A DNA stretch of 64,000 nt from Leucocoprinus leucothites (GCA_013368445.1 JAACJO010000005.1:1054001-1118000), one strand, 5' to 3'. Shown: positions 44,731 to 56,711, counted from the stretch's first letter. Program-made: numbers and translations. Notes: a model not told the origin generated them from the letters alone.

Positions 44731-47700
44731 TCACTTGCTAGTCTGACCAATCCACAACCCACCGCAGATACACCTCAACGTCCACATTCTCTCCCAGATC
44801 TTCCACCTATCAGATACAAACTCCGAGCTCTGCATATCAAACGCTACATTCGACGACCCACCACACCTTGAACAGGTCAAATAAGGGTCACTCGTCATCA
44901 CAAGGCCTTTCGTGATGGTGTCTTCGTTTCGAGGCTGTTCTTTCTGATGAGTTCCTTGAATACTGAGGTTTACCACCGCATCCACAAGATCGTCAGGTTT
45001 AATGAACAGTGTTGCTTTATTCAGTACATTCGGCGTTTCAATGATCTCCTTGACGATCACTGAGAGCTGAGAGCGAAGTTCCTGTGTAGGTTGGCAGGAT
45101 GCGAGGGCGGTACGACAATCCCCTGCTATATTTTCGATATTAGTAGCGAGGCTACAAAAGACATAGATTGGCACGCACGTTGTAATTCTTCTACACTCCG
45201 AATGCTTGCATCCAAAATAGCTTCCAGCCTGTCCAAGTTCAATCCCGAACACTCAATCATATCAACCAACAAATCCCTTGCAATCTTTGATTTTTCAACT
45301 CTGGCAGATGTGGACTTGAGGAATTGATGATATTTCTTGACATGTTTCAAAGCTGTTGTCAAATTTTGCAGAGCAAAAGGATGCACGAGGTGGAGTAAAG
45401 TCGGTGAAATTTCCCATCCAGGTACAGTTTCATCTACAATGCGAATGCGAGTTAGAGCGTGCCTCTTGGGAATTCATTGATAGCGAAGAATCAATGCCAA
45501 GAGAGGTCAGCTTACCTGCAACCGGGCCGAAGAGATCGTCCTGAGAGTCTTCGGCTGGTTTGATTTGATCTGAAATGTCACAGAATAAAATACATTCTTT
45601 CATAACCTTTTCAATCAGAGTGACTATCCAGTTCGTGAGCCCTGTCAATTGCCACACAGCATCTGTATGGCGTTCACGTCAGCAAATAGGTTGAGGATGG
45701 GGGTCATAATTGACGAGTAACGAACCTAAATCATACTTATCACCGTCTGCGCAATTGCCAAAAACCATATTGCAAGCAGCAATCGAACACATGTCATGGG
45801 CTGTTTGCCATTTCATCGTCAAGTCTTCCTTTAGTTCTGGGTCTTTGGTCCATGCTGCGCGTTTACTGTTCAAAATTGCATCAGCAAATGCAAGAACGAG
45901 ACTGAGAGTTGGGGATCCTGACCGATAAACTTCCACAGCAACGCCCAGCATATCCCAGGTCGTACCGTACTTCATCCCGTTATTATGGATATCCAAAACT
46001 GTCATTGCACCACTCAAAGTTGTTACGACTTCGTCTAACGATACCGACGACGTCGATAAAGAATGGCATATATCTGATGGACTTTTCCGGCTGAGAATGG
46101 ATAACACAATGGGGTAGACGAGCGGTGAACCTTTAAGGATGGGAAGTTGAGTAAAATTTCAGGGTAAAATCGTATAGGGTATTCAAGCTCACCGATTTGG
46201 TCTTGTCGTAAAGGAAAGGGATGAACTCCTGTAATGGGCTGAGGTGAAGAGAGAGAGGTTGTATAAAGTAAGACGCCATTGGGTGAGTGAATTCCCTGTA
46301 GAGGCACTAGTTGATGTGTGAGATGAAGTTTACACACATAATCTGAAGGCTTACAGTTTCTCCCAGCGTAGGCTAAAGGTACATGGATGACAGAGGGCTC
46401 CCAACCCACTTTGTCTTTCAAATCTGGCCTACAGCAATTAAGTTTGGCGGAACAGTGGTGCAGGCGAGGAAAAGTCTTACAAACTCAGGATGTGAAGTTT
46501 CCCCGCTGCAGCTTCCTTTGGTTTCTTCGGCCCCGTATTATTCCATTGGCCAGATGCGTCGAGCAGAACCACAGGTAAAAGATTTTCCTTGAGATGCGGT
46601 GCATGCGAGGCAATGTAGGTCATAATGCTGGGCGCGAATGTTCGTGTGGTTTCAAGTTGATATCCCTGAGTTCCCGGTCGATATCAATCTTAACTCGGAG
46701 GATGCCAGCAGCTTACGAATGTGGTTTTACCACTCGGTGATGACCTTCGGTTCATGGAGTAGATGGTAAGCTGAGATTTTGGTGTAGACATGTCTGTGCC
46801 GCCATCAGTGAAATATGGTAAGCTAGAAGCGGAGAACCACGAACATCCTTCGAAGTCTAGGAAGCTGAAAGCCAGGTATAGTTTTCCCCTCTCGACTATC
46901 GTCTTCTTTGTAGGAGAGGCAGTACCAACTACATCGTGTGGAAGGGGGTACACAGGACAACTCAGGAAGCTCATCATCAGTAGCCCAGCATGAGGGATTG
47001 GAATTGGAGCGAGTGGTTGAACGAAGATCGCTTTGAAAGGAAGGATAATTAACAAACCAACGGACGAGATGGTGGCCAAAAACTCACCCATGGAAACACC
47101 ATCAAACCGAAGAAGCACTTGATTCATCTCTACTATACATTCATCATTTCGTGAATCCCACTCTTCTTGTTTCTGATTGTCGTTTTGCGCAGATACAGGG
47201 ACTGTAAGGTCCATTGGATCGAAAGGCGCGCTCTGAGGCGTGCCGGGTACGGTGTACTGTCGTACGCGTGCCGCAACAAAAAGGGAGTGCTCCGCTTAAA
47301 TGGAATAATTTAGCTCATTACATTTTTTCAATAATTGTTGTGTAGTCGACAAACCATTGTAACTTATCCCGATCGTGGCGTCGAGGCACACCTTGACGAG
47401 GTCAGGTGGGTCATCTTCAAAAGGCGTTTGACCATGTCGAAACATATTGGTTGCACCCAGCGGACATTTCAGTATTTGGAGGCTTTGCAGGTAGTATTGA
47501 TAGTAGCAGACGTGGATACGGTAGTCCTGGGTCACAAGGAGTAGAGTTGGACTTGAAGTTTGGAGGACGACACCCTTGGGAGGAAGTCGGGCTGGTTTAC
47601 CGGAATTATCGATAGTCCACTAGGCACAGGTTAGAAAAGGGTATCCTTAAAGGGACTTTAGTGCCCTCACCTCACGGGGACCACCTAACCATTCTGCGGT

Positions 47701-48163
47701 CACCGGCGCTGTTTGTGGAGGAAACGTCCACCATTCTTGGACGATCCAGTTGTCTATCTGCGCTCCTCGCTTCCACAAACATCCTGTGCCTTCACCATTT
47801 GATCTCGGAAAGTACGCGAAGAGCCAGTCATCTGTAGGGGCTACTGATATGATGGTCGGTGGCTCGTAAACGGCTTGGTTTGAGTTCACGGGTTTGGGGG
47901 AGGGGATGGTGAATTGTTTTGACGAGGAGAAGTGTCTTGCAATGATGGTCGGTTCTGAGGGGTGTGCAGAGAAGATAACAGAAGAGTGAGACCACTGCAA
48001 TGGTCTGGGAAAGTCAGGATAGGATGGAATGGGATATTGAAGTGTTAACTGACCGATACGGGCGTTCCGTGAGGGGATAAAAGTCCCACCATCCTGAATG
48101 CCAGTGTGTAGGCTCCTTAGCCTTGCCCTTGGATGGTGACGCAGGATTTACAGCAGGCTTCAT
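44731..48163 (-). CDS. MED16: Mediator complex subunit 16 (MED16/Sin4-like)
   Basis: Multi-exon gene from ATG 48163. Exon 1 (MKPAVNPASPSKGKAKEPTH, then HSGWWDFYPLTERPYR) splices to a segment with WSHSSVIFSAHPSEPTIIAR, both typical of fungal Med16. A beta-propeller-like N-terminal half follows (TIISVAPTDDWLFAYFPRSN, GCLWKRGAQIDNWIVQEWWT). Then come a helical C-terminal half (for example LVTLIEKVMKECILF-type segments and VNLSIQGTHQKEQPRN) and a Cys-containing end (DPYLTCSRCGGSSNVAF, WTLRCICGGLWIG) that could bind zinc. MED16 belongs to the Mediator tail, linking activators to RNA polymerase II. The start is 175 bp from the divergent PSMG3 start. Many short introns; the splicing in 44900-47200 is only roughly resolved. 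Confidence 0.83.
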
Positions 48164-48338
48164 GGCAGACGGTAGATGCTCGAGCGTAAGCTGGATATTG
48201 TAATTTCTGTCCTGAATTCCCTTCGGCCATCACGTGGGCGCGAATCTCTGATCTCAATTCTTGAGCTTAAAGTTATATCTGCGACTCGGGGTCAAACCAT
48301 TCTTTTGCTCGATCTACAGTCCGGTTCACTACTCACTA

Positions 48339-48853
48339 ATGCTGCAGCATCAAAACCAAGTTATCAATGGCATTGACACCGATGTCATAGTTCAACGATT
48401 CAGCGATAGAACACTCATTCTTGTCACGCAGCTAGGCAAAGTTGGCAATCTGGTGCTTTCCATTCTTCCACCAAATTATGTACTAGTCCTAACAGGCTCC
48501 GACAAAAGATACAAGCGAGCATACCAGCGACAGCGGTTCTTCCACCACCTCCACTTGTCCCCGAGCAGCTTCCGCCTCCACCACCTGCTATCCAATTGAC
48601 TAACCTACTCGGAACCGCACCGTCAGAACACATGCAGACACTTCATTCTCTATACGCATCTCAGATCGCGACGTTGATGTGGATTTCTGAGCCAGAATCA
48701 GCCTTGGGACTGGGAAAGAAGGCAGTAGTCGTTGGGTTGGCTTTGAAAAAGCAAGCTGTAGAAGAAGAGGGATTGGGTGAAAGTGAGAAAGTTACGTTCC
48801 GTGGAATCATGGGTCTTGTACGAGATATGTTGAAGCAGCACCCAGGAGTGTGA
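48339..48853 (+). CDS. proteasome assembly chaperone 3 (PSMG3/Pac3)
   Basis: Two exons, 48339-48452 and 48509-48853, give about 152 aa. The 56-nt intron has a TCCTAAC branch site. The first exon (MLQHQNQVINGIDTDVIVQR) leads to FSDRTLILVTQLGKVGNLIQ, the signature of the PSMG3 family, then a proline-rich loop (LPPPPLVPEQLPPPPPAIQL) and a C-terminal helix (HMQTLHSLYASQIATLMWIS). Pac3 acts with Pac4 as a chaperone heterodimer that holds alpha-ring intermediates of the 20S proteasome during assembly. The size suits the family. It converges on NCE101, 82 bp away. Confidence 0.87.
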
Positions 48854-48935
48854 ATGTCTGTGCATTGCATTGAATGTCAATTGTCCGACGCGGCAAAATA
48901 TACTACATACGTCATTTAATGAGCTCAATAGATGA

Positions 48936-49189
48936 TTACTGCCCCGCAGTATCGAGGGCGCGTAGCTTTTCTTCGCGCTCTCGCTGCGTCTTCTCCCGCT
49001 TCCATCGTATGAGCTCCATCAGCCGCTGGTCAGGGGGAAGCGCGGTGCGCGGATGAGTCTCATGGAGGTAGTATGCCAGGACACCGGTAAAGACACCGAG
49101 CACTGGATCGACGTATCTAGCAAGACGGTCAGAGAAAGATACAAAACAAAGAAGTGAACATGCCTGTGGAGGAGGGCAGGTGGAGGCAT
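48936..49189 (-). CDS. NCE101: non-classical export protein 1 (NCE101) family
   Basis: The open frame starts inside an intron. The best model is exon 1 49164-49189 and exon 2 48936-49116, joined across a 47-nt intron, giving 68 aa. It reads MPPPALLHRYVDPVLGVFTG, then VLAYYLHETHPRTALPPDQR and LMELIRWKREK. The pattern of a short N-terminus, DPVLGVF, one membrane helix and a basic tail matches NCE101/NCE1, a tiny fungal membrane protein implicated in non-classical secretion in yeast. The donor would be GC (AG/GCATGT), so this would be a GC-AG intron. I found no GT donor that gives the conserved start. Confidence 0.75.
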
Positions 49190-49317
49190 GGTGATGGATG
49201 TCAGAGTGATCAGGGTGCCGCAATTTTATTTGAACGCCGCGTCCACGAAATCCCTGATCCGTCCTCTCCCTCACCCAGTACACCACATTCTCTCTCCTTT
49301 CTTTCAAAAACTAATCC

Positions 49318-52300
49318 ATGTCCGCTGCTGCTTTGGAACGCCAGATTCGTCCCATCTACGGTCAGTCGTCCTACTGTCCCCGTTTACACACCTAATTTTT
49401 GGAACTTTTGCCCTAGATGCTCTCGACACCGGATCCAACAAGTCTGCTCTAGTTACCTGCAACAAGTTACTTAAAAAGTATCCTCAGAATGAACTAATCA
49501 AAGTTCGTTTTACTCCGCCGTGGTGTGGTCCAAGAGTGGCTCAAGTACTCACCCGGCATCTCCCAGGCACTCAAAGCACTTGCGCTCGTGCGATCACAAA
49601 AAATAGAGGAGTCTCTCGTTCTCTGCGATGAAGTCCTAGAGGCGAAGCCCACTAGCGATGCCACCCTCACCGCCATGATGCATGTTCTCCGAGGCTTGGG
49701 AAGGCGTGGGTGTCTTCACTTTTGTTAGCCGATCCGTCACCTAATACGCGTCCAGACAAGGATATGGTCAAGATGTTTGAAGAGGCATACAAACAACAGC
49801 CTCTAAATGAGGAGCTTGCTGCACAAACTTTCTTTGCCAACGTTCGGGCGCTTCAGTGGAAGTCGGCGCAACTCGTACGTCCTCTCCGGAACCTGACCTC
49901 GTGTATCATGACCTAATTAATACCCTAGATAGCTACTCGCATGAACAAGTCATTCCAAGATGACCGATACCTTTACTGGACAGTTATGAGTACTATGCTT
50001 CAGGTACGGACAATCCCCTATTCAGATCAATGCAGGATATTCATAAGGCTCATAGGCCGAAGACCACGGGACTCCTGCTCAGATGCGTGAAATTCTCTAC
50101 AAGCTTGCGCATCGTCTCCTTGTTTCTTCACCGACACCTTCGTATATCAGTGCCGAACGCTTCCACCTTCACCTCTCAATCCTACTTAAACTTGATCTCA
50201 ATGACGATGCGCATAAACTGCTGGATAGTCCGATTGGAAAGAGCATCTGTGCAACAAATCTGTCGTGTAATGAATTTCGAAGAGAAGTATGGAAGCGAAA
50301 AGGGCTGGTGAGAGAGGAAGGAGAGCTGGCGAAAAACCTGATTCTGGAGAAGAAGTTCGTAATATCGCATTTCATGCCAATGCTTGACTGATTGTGTATA
50401 CCATAGTGATCGTAACTGGCTAGAATTCCTGTCAGTCATCGAAGCCACCTTCTCGGACATCACAGGTGGAGAAGAGAAACTGTCAGAAGAAGCACTAGAC
50501 ACTGTTCGTAAGAACGTCCAGGAAACCAGGGAATTCTTTTCAAAAATTGAGGATAGGGACGGTCTCAAGGATCGTTCAAGTCTTCTTGCCCAAATAGAGC
50601 TCGAGAAACGCTCTCGTGCATATGGCGTGACTGATGGTATGTCATTTGTTTGGTTTTTTACCTACTTGTTCGGCATCTCATAGAGCCACCAGACCAGGCG
50701 AGATTGTGTGCTCTTCTCAAGGAGTATTTTGAAAAATTCGGCGCTAAACCATCCTGTTTCGAGGATATCCTACCCTACATTGACCTCGAAGGCGATGAGT
50801 TAGCTCAGTGGACGGGTGTTTTGGATGCGGCTAGGACAACCTTCGTATGTGATTTATTCTCTCCAAGAAATTCGGCTGACGATGTGCACGACCAAAGGAA
50901 ACAGAAGACGAACTTCGACGTGTGATTAATATCTTCAAACTCAAACGCTACAATCTCCCACCCTCCGAAGTCACACACGAAGTGGAAACCAAACTCGCAA
51001 CACTCTACACTGAGAAATACCTTGATGCCCTCAAAAAGGTTGGCACAGAGCTTGCCAGTACTGAAACACAGCCTGCGGACGACCTTGCACTTTTGGCTAC
51101 GAACAGCCTCGTGAATTTGTGGAAACTGACAGCGGATGATGGATACTTGTACACCGCTGCTGCATTATTGGAGTATGCTTTGACGAGGAGCAAGCAGGCA
51201 TTTTTGGCTCGGTTGTCATTGGTTCGGATTTATCGACTTCTTGGTATGTTGACTCTATGATCATTTAATTCAGAGATGCCCTTATTGATGGTTTGAGCAA
51301 GGTGCACCGACTCTGGCGCTTGAACATTATCGTATCTTGCGCCCTAAGCAAGTGCAACTTGATACCCTTTCTCACTACATTCTGTCTCGCTCGTCGAATA
51401 TTTCCTTGGCTGCCACTGGTGATTTGACATTTGGAACGGAATGCGTGGAGTCTACGCAGATCTATGTGGCTAATTCACAGGAGGTGTGTTTGGATCTCCC
51501 CATCTGCTCTGACAATTCTTCAACAAGGTTTACAGACTGGCGACTTCATTATTCGCGCGTTCACAGCAGAAAAATACTCTCAGGTACGGAGGCCAGCAAT
51601 GTTACAGTGGTTCAGGGAGCTGACAGGGAGTATAGATACCCGAATTCATCAATTTCGAGGAACGACTAGAAAATTCGTTACAGCGAGATCTTGTCAAGAT
51701 GGAACATATTAAGATGAGGCTTCAGCATGAGAATATTGGTCCTGAGGTTATTGACATGGAACTCATTGAGCTGAAGTTCGTCTTTGATCGAGGTAAGCAA
51801 TATAAAGACACTGCTCCTGAGGAAAATCGGACTGATGAGCTACCAGTGCATCATGACAATCGGGACACCACTATCTTGCCCAGCTATCAACCCAAGTCTT
51901 CTTCAGATCTCATGACACAGACGCATCTTTATGGCAAATATGAGGGAGTGAGTGATAATCTCCAGCACTGGATGCTATTCAAAGTGATTGAATGGGGCTC
52001 CTTGTGTCTAGCCCGGTTTCCTGCGCCAAATGTTGAAGGTCTACATTCGCGTATTTCAGCAATCCAGCGACCTCGATGATACCGTGGAAGAAAAACTTCT
52101 GATCGGAGACAGACCTAAACTACGCATTGATATTCCCCCTGATTTCACATTCCAGGATCGTCTTGTTGAGCGATCTGAGGAAGACCTCAAAGAGGTTGGT
52201 ATCCTCACTTACTTCATTCTTCTCAACTAAGGACCTATATCTTTGATTTTTTAAGCTCACCGCAGACGAAGTATCCCTAGTCGAATTCGCCACAGCGCTG

Positions 52301-53158
52301 TCGGATTGGCTGGAAGTTTACCATAACCACGCTCGTCCTCACCCTTTGGCTGTTTTGGCTGAAGCTTCCAAACAGACGCAACTCAAGACTGGTCACCCGT
52401 TGAAGGGCTTTGAGACCCCTCCATCGTCGAATGGAAATGGCCCTAAGAAAGATGAGGAACCACCTGCTTGTGTTGAACCCCCTGAGGCTGTTACTCGTTT
52501 CTATGATGGCAAGTTTCGTTTTTTTTCGTTTTTCGTTTAAAGCAGAATACTGATTTTCTCGCCATAAACAGATATCAAGGCAAGGTTTACTGAGGTTAAA
52601 GACGCAACTTCACCTTTGGAAGCCCAGCACGTCGCTGCTATTGCCCAAGAGGTGGAATTTATCTGGCTGGGATGTCTTGATAGCTAAACTCTGAGATTGC
52701 AGGCGTTCCTCCTCTTTGTGGCTGAGACCGTTCGGTTCAAGAACCAGACTGTGGTGAAGCAAAATAAGCTTGGCGCTGTACGTGGCATGACTATTAACAT
52801 TTTGAGCTGCTAATTGATGCCCTCGGACCTTTAGCTTGTCGCTAGCATTAAGAGTATCCGCTCAAATGCTGTCGCCATCCTGAAAGAGATCTCCACAGAC
52901 CTCCTGAAGCGTAGTGAAGCGGAAGCAACTGCCGAGTCTCGTAAAGCGTTCGTGGAGGAATGTTCTATCATAATCAGCACTGGCGTACGTATCTTCCGCC
53001 TTTTCCCTTTCCCCTGTGTCCCGGCTTAAGGTGGTTTGCAGATTGATCATGATTTTGTGCTGAACGTCGCCAAGAAAATGACAGATGCCAGGAGGAAAAC
53101 GCTCGAAGGTTTTGCGAAGGGTATCACGCGCATCTGTTCGAATTATGGAGGTAATTAG
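49318..53158 (+). CDS. NAA25: NatB auxiliary subunit NAA25/Mdm20
   Basis: The start is ATG 49318, giving MSAAALERQIRPIYDALDTG. TPR-like helices follow, as in Mdm20: KSALVTCNKLLKKYPQNELI, LALVRSQKIEESLVLCDEVL, MVKMFEEAYKQQPLNEELAA and IATRMNKSFQDDRYLYWTVM. Later exons hold the conserved middle (DQARLCALLKEYFEKFGAKP; RRVINIFKLKRYNLPPSEV) and the C-terminal helices (AFLLFVAETVRFKNQTVVKQ). It ends ITRICSNYGGN with TAG at 53156-53158. About fifteen short introns; some borders, for instance near 51380-51700, are inferred only roughly. NAA25 holds the catalytic NAA20 in the ribosome-bound NatB complex, which acetylates Met-Asp/Glu/Asn N-termini. The start is 128 bp from the divergent NCE101 start. 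Confidence 0.9.
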
Positions 53159-53739
53159 TTTTTTGAGAAGATTGTTCCGGATTAGATACATTTCAAGCAA
53201 TTTGGCAATCGCTTCGTTATGCTGTTGCGATATAGCAATCTTTTTGTGTGTTTGTAGAACATTTTACGCTTTCGGTGTAATTTGGTCACTTCATAATATC
53301 ACCCCGCTCATTTGTACTTGTTTTTTTATAGAAAGAGAAAACTCATGTTCGAACCGGCGCATTGCCATCGGAATTGTGTGAGAATTATTGAAAGTGCCTA
53401 CCTGCAAAAGCTCTTTCTTACCGAGCGAATTCGTCAACTCCTAGCTCCATCGAACCCTCATTTTACAAGACTAGGCCTACGAATTTGCATTGGATTGAGG
53501 GTGCACCACTTCGACCTCGTATGACCGACGACCCAGAGCACAGAGAACATGATGATATCCAAATTTGGTATCAAAGCGCGTGATGTCACCTACCTCATTC
53601 GAGTTACCATAAGTTACCGAGTCGCGTCGCATAACGCGTTCTGTGACATTGAACTAGCCCATATTCCCTCCCAAGTAGATTCATCTTACAGATATCCATC
53701 CACCAAGACTCTATATCTAACTCACCTCAGTGAAAAGCC
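53159..53739. other. intergenic region (~0.6 kb)
   Basis: This lies between the NAA25 stop and the first RPA2 start, both on the plus strand. The frames here (53312-53524, 53549-53779) have no family resemblance. No TATA box, repeat or RNA gene is evident. Confidence 0.5.
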
Positions 53740-54906
53740 ATGTCTCAATGTGAGTCTACCTTCATTGAGCTTTTCCTAGTCGAGAAATAACTCTTGTGGT
53801 GCTACGTAGATGAATCGTATTACGGTGGTGGAGGTGGAGGCTTCCTTCAAGGCGGATCGCCTTTCAGTCAGTCAGGGAGCCCTGGAGGTGCACAGGCAAG
53901 CAGATCTTTCCGTGCCGTCCTGATCTTAGTTGACTGGACTCGTTTTCATCAGAGGAGCGAGGCCGCGATGTCATTACGGCCGATAAATGGACGGCTCTTC
54001 GCTAAGACAGAGCAAGCCCATGGCGACGCACCATGGTCGCTAGATGGCTTTGAAATTGGACATGTACGAGCTCTGTAGCTGTTATATTGATCGTGGGTTG
54101 ATAAGGCTGGCGGTAGGTGACAATGGTCGGGGCAGTCCTCAACATGAATAAACAGTCAACAAATCATGTGTATGTCATCGAGGATGGCTATGGTCAGGTA
54201 GAGGCGAGGCATTGGGTTGGAACGACAGGGAATACAGAAGCGGAGGTGGAGAAGTGGAGTGATATTCAGTACGTGATCTTTTGATCTCTTGCTGAGCGCG
54301 AACGTCACTGAAGGTTGTCCATCCCGGTAGAGAGGGTATCTATGTCCGAGTCAGCGGTTTTATGAAGTCATTCGGGAACAAAAAATACATTAATGCCTCC
54401 TACATGAGGCCTATCACTGATTCCAACGAGATCGCTTTCCACTATGCGGAGTGTATCACTGTCACTTTGACGCTACAGCGTGGACCGGTGTGTCTTCGTG
54501 CGCCACAGTGGTTTGAAGCTCACTGATCTCTTCTGATAGCCCTATAACTTCGGCACCGCGCAACAGAAATCCATAGGTGGTGGCTCTGCAGCTTATCAGC
54601 TCAACAACAACACTATGGACACTCGGGACGAATATTCGAGCTTACCACCACTACAGCAACAAATCGTTAGATTCCTCATTGCGCGGGATGAGAAGGATGG
54701 TGTGCATGTTGGCGTAATTGCTAGGAATCTTGACGGAGGCAAGGTTGACGCAGAAAAACTTAGGTTCGTCGTGCAATTTCGCGTGCTTTGCTCAGGGTGT
54801 GCTGATAGAAGAGCTAAATTAATACAGCGAAGCCTTGGATGGACTGATGGATGGCGGACATCTCTATAACACCATTGACGATACTCATTTTGCTCTTTCT
54901 CGATAG
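53740..54906 (+). CDS. RPA2: replication protein A 32 kDa subunit (RPA2), canonical copy
   Basis: Seven exons (53740-53749, 53810-53895, 53953-54063, 54117-54268, 54331-54487, 54540-54763, 54828-54906) give exactly 272 aa, the usual RPA32 size. The start MSQYESYYGGGGGGFLQGGS is the Gly/Ser/Tyr-rich phospho-regulated N-terminus. The OB fold follows: MSLRPINGRLF, VTMVGAVLNMNKQSTNHVYV, IEDGYGQVEARHWVG and GIYVRVSGFMKSFGNKKYIN. The winged helix ends DGGHLYNTIDDTHFALSR. RPA2 is the middle subunit of the ssDNA-binding heterotrimer used in replication, repair and checkpoint signalling. Intron 2 (53896-53952) starts with GC rather than GT and is in frame, so it can be misread as coding. Confidence 0.93.
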
Positions 54907-55099
54907 TTTTGCATCGTTTGTTACTTGCGTGTCGTGTAGGAATAACCGAAAGCTGAATGTACTTACTTAATTGACATGCCATGCTGTTGATGCCCTAATG
55001 TATTGCCTCGCGGCAACGGATTTGGTTCATTGCTCTTGTGCTTGAGCCACTAACTTTGTGTAACCTTCGCTGGGTTTTAAAACCAATCGGTTTCTGATT

Positions 55100-56711
55100 A
55101 TGAGTTTATTTCCCTCTACCTCGGGCAATCCGGATTCATTACATCACAACCTTGTCGACCACCGAAAAATCTCAGACTCTGACTCTCAGACCCAATCTCG
55201 TGCAGAATCTAAGGGTGGACTGCGGCATGTAACCATTAGACAGGTTCTCAAAGCCGCACATGTTGAGACTCATTTTGAGATTGATGGCCAAGAAGTCGAT
55301 TTTGTATGTAGCCTTCGAACCAGCCAATCCTTCTTTATACCTGACCATTGGCATCCCCTCCAGATTGCAATTTTTGCCAATGTTTACGATGTCAACTACC
55401 GAGGAACCAAACTGGACTACGGATTGGACGATGGCTCTGGCAGAATCAAAGCGTTCAGCTGGGTTACCGACGAAAGAGGAGCTGAACGCGAGGTTGCTGA
55501 ATATCGGGAATCGTAAGTTCTCACTTTCTCCGTGGACAAAAGGTAGACCAGTTGATTGTCGCACCAAATAGCCCGTTTACATTTGCTCGAGTTATTGGGA
55601 GGATATCAGAGTATCGTGGCATCTACTCGATTCAACTCACAAAGATCAATCGTGTTATAAAGGAACCCCATGAGATATATCACCACCTGACAAAAGCAAT
55701 GGTGGAATCGCTCATGTACAAGCACGGCCCGCCTGTGAGTACTTGTGTATTGACCCTGTCTTTGGCCAGTCTAATTTACATGTACAAGAGCCGTGCTGAC
55801 ATGGAATCTGCAATACATGCAGCAAGGGTGAATTATCCACCTCCCGAGGTAGTAACAGCCGAGCCACCGCAGGATGGTATACCCAGCTCATCCGGCTCAG
55901 GTGAAACTAAGCAACACGCTGCCTTTCTTGGCCCTCCTCCACGAACCCCTTCACCTGAAGCTCCGCAGACACCTAGACGGGCTCCAACGTCCGTACCCCG
56001 TTCCCAGCAAATCTCAGCGCCAGATACCTTGCCTAACATTCCGCAACCGAACACTGTTCCCCGAAGGAAAAACTATCGTATTGGGGAAGACTTCCCACCC
56101 CCAAGATCGAATAACGGACCTACTTCCCCTTCAAGCTCTCGACTCGAAGAACGGCATATACAACCTCTCCGTCCTTCTCTTGCTCCAGTACGGTTCAGGT
56201 CTCCAAGTGGGCCATCGATAGCTTCAATGGCTACGCTGACTCACTGCCAGGCCTCTCCGGGATCTGCTTCTCCCGCTGCCTTCGCACCCCCATCTCCTAC
56301 CATGGATCGCAAAGAGAACCGATTTCGAAACGAGGACGTACGAACCGTTTCACCGCCGAGGGTAACCGCTTACGATACAACGTTGGATATGAATGTGACT
56401 AAAAACAAGCCTGCTGGCCGGGGTGATCCCTACTCTCACCTATCGAGTTTACAGAGGGACATCCTACTGACCATCCAGAACTCTTTGTCTGTATTGGGGA
56501 ATGAAGAGCATGGGGCGTCGATCGAAGTACTTGTTCGGTCCATTGCTAGACGACGTCCTGGTCTCGACTATACAGACTTCAAGTAAGTTTGTTAATCAAC
56601 TGATATAGATGTACGTCGTGCTTACAAGGTAATAGTGACGCGTTCACCTTCTTGCTCGAGGAGGGATACATATACAACACTATTGACGAGACTCACGTCG
56701 CTTGTACTTGA
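55100..56711 (+). CDS. second, diverged RPA2-like gene with a long proline-rich linker
   Basis: Starts at ATG 55100 (MSLFPSTSGNPDSLHHNLVD), 193 bp after the canonical RPA2. Exon 1 has RHVTIRQVLKAAHVETHFEI plus DGQEVDF, as in RPA32. After an intron (55303-55367) comes the OB fold: IAIFANVYDVNYRGTKLDYG and DDGSGRIKAFSWV, then FARVIGRISEYRGIYSIQLT. A roughly 210-residue linker rich in Pro/Ser/Arg replaces the short canonical linker. The winged helix is HLSSLQRDILLTIQNSLSVL and FTFLLEEGYIYNTIDETHVA, ending at TGA 56709-56711. An in-frame 54-nt GT-AG intron follows YKHGPP (starting 55735). The junction around 55485-55560 is unresolved. The N-terminus lacks the Gly/Tyr/Ser-rich start. This is a paralogue whose role is unknown. 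Confidence 0.85.
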
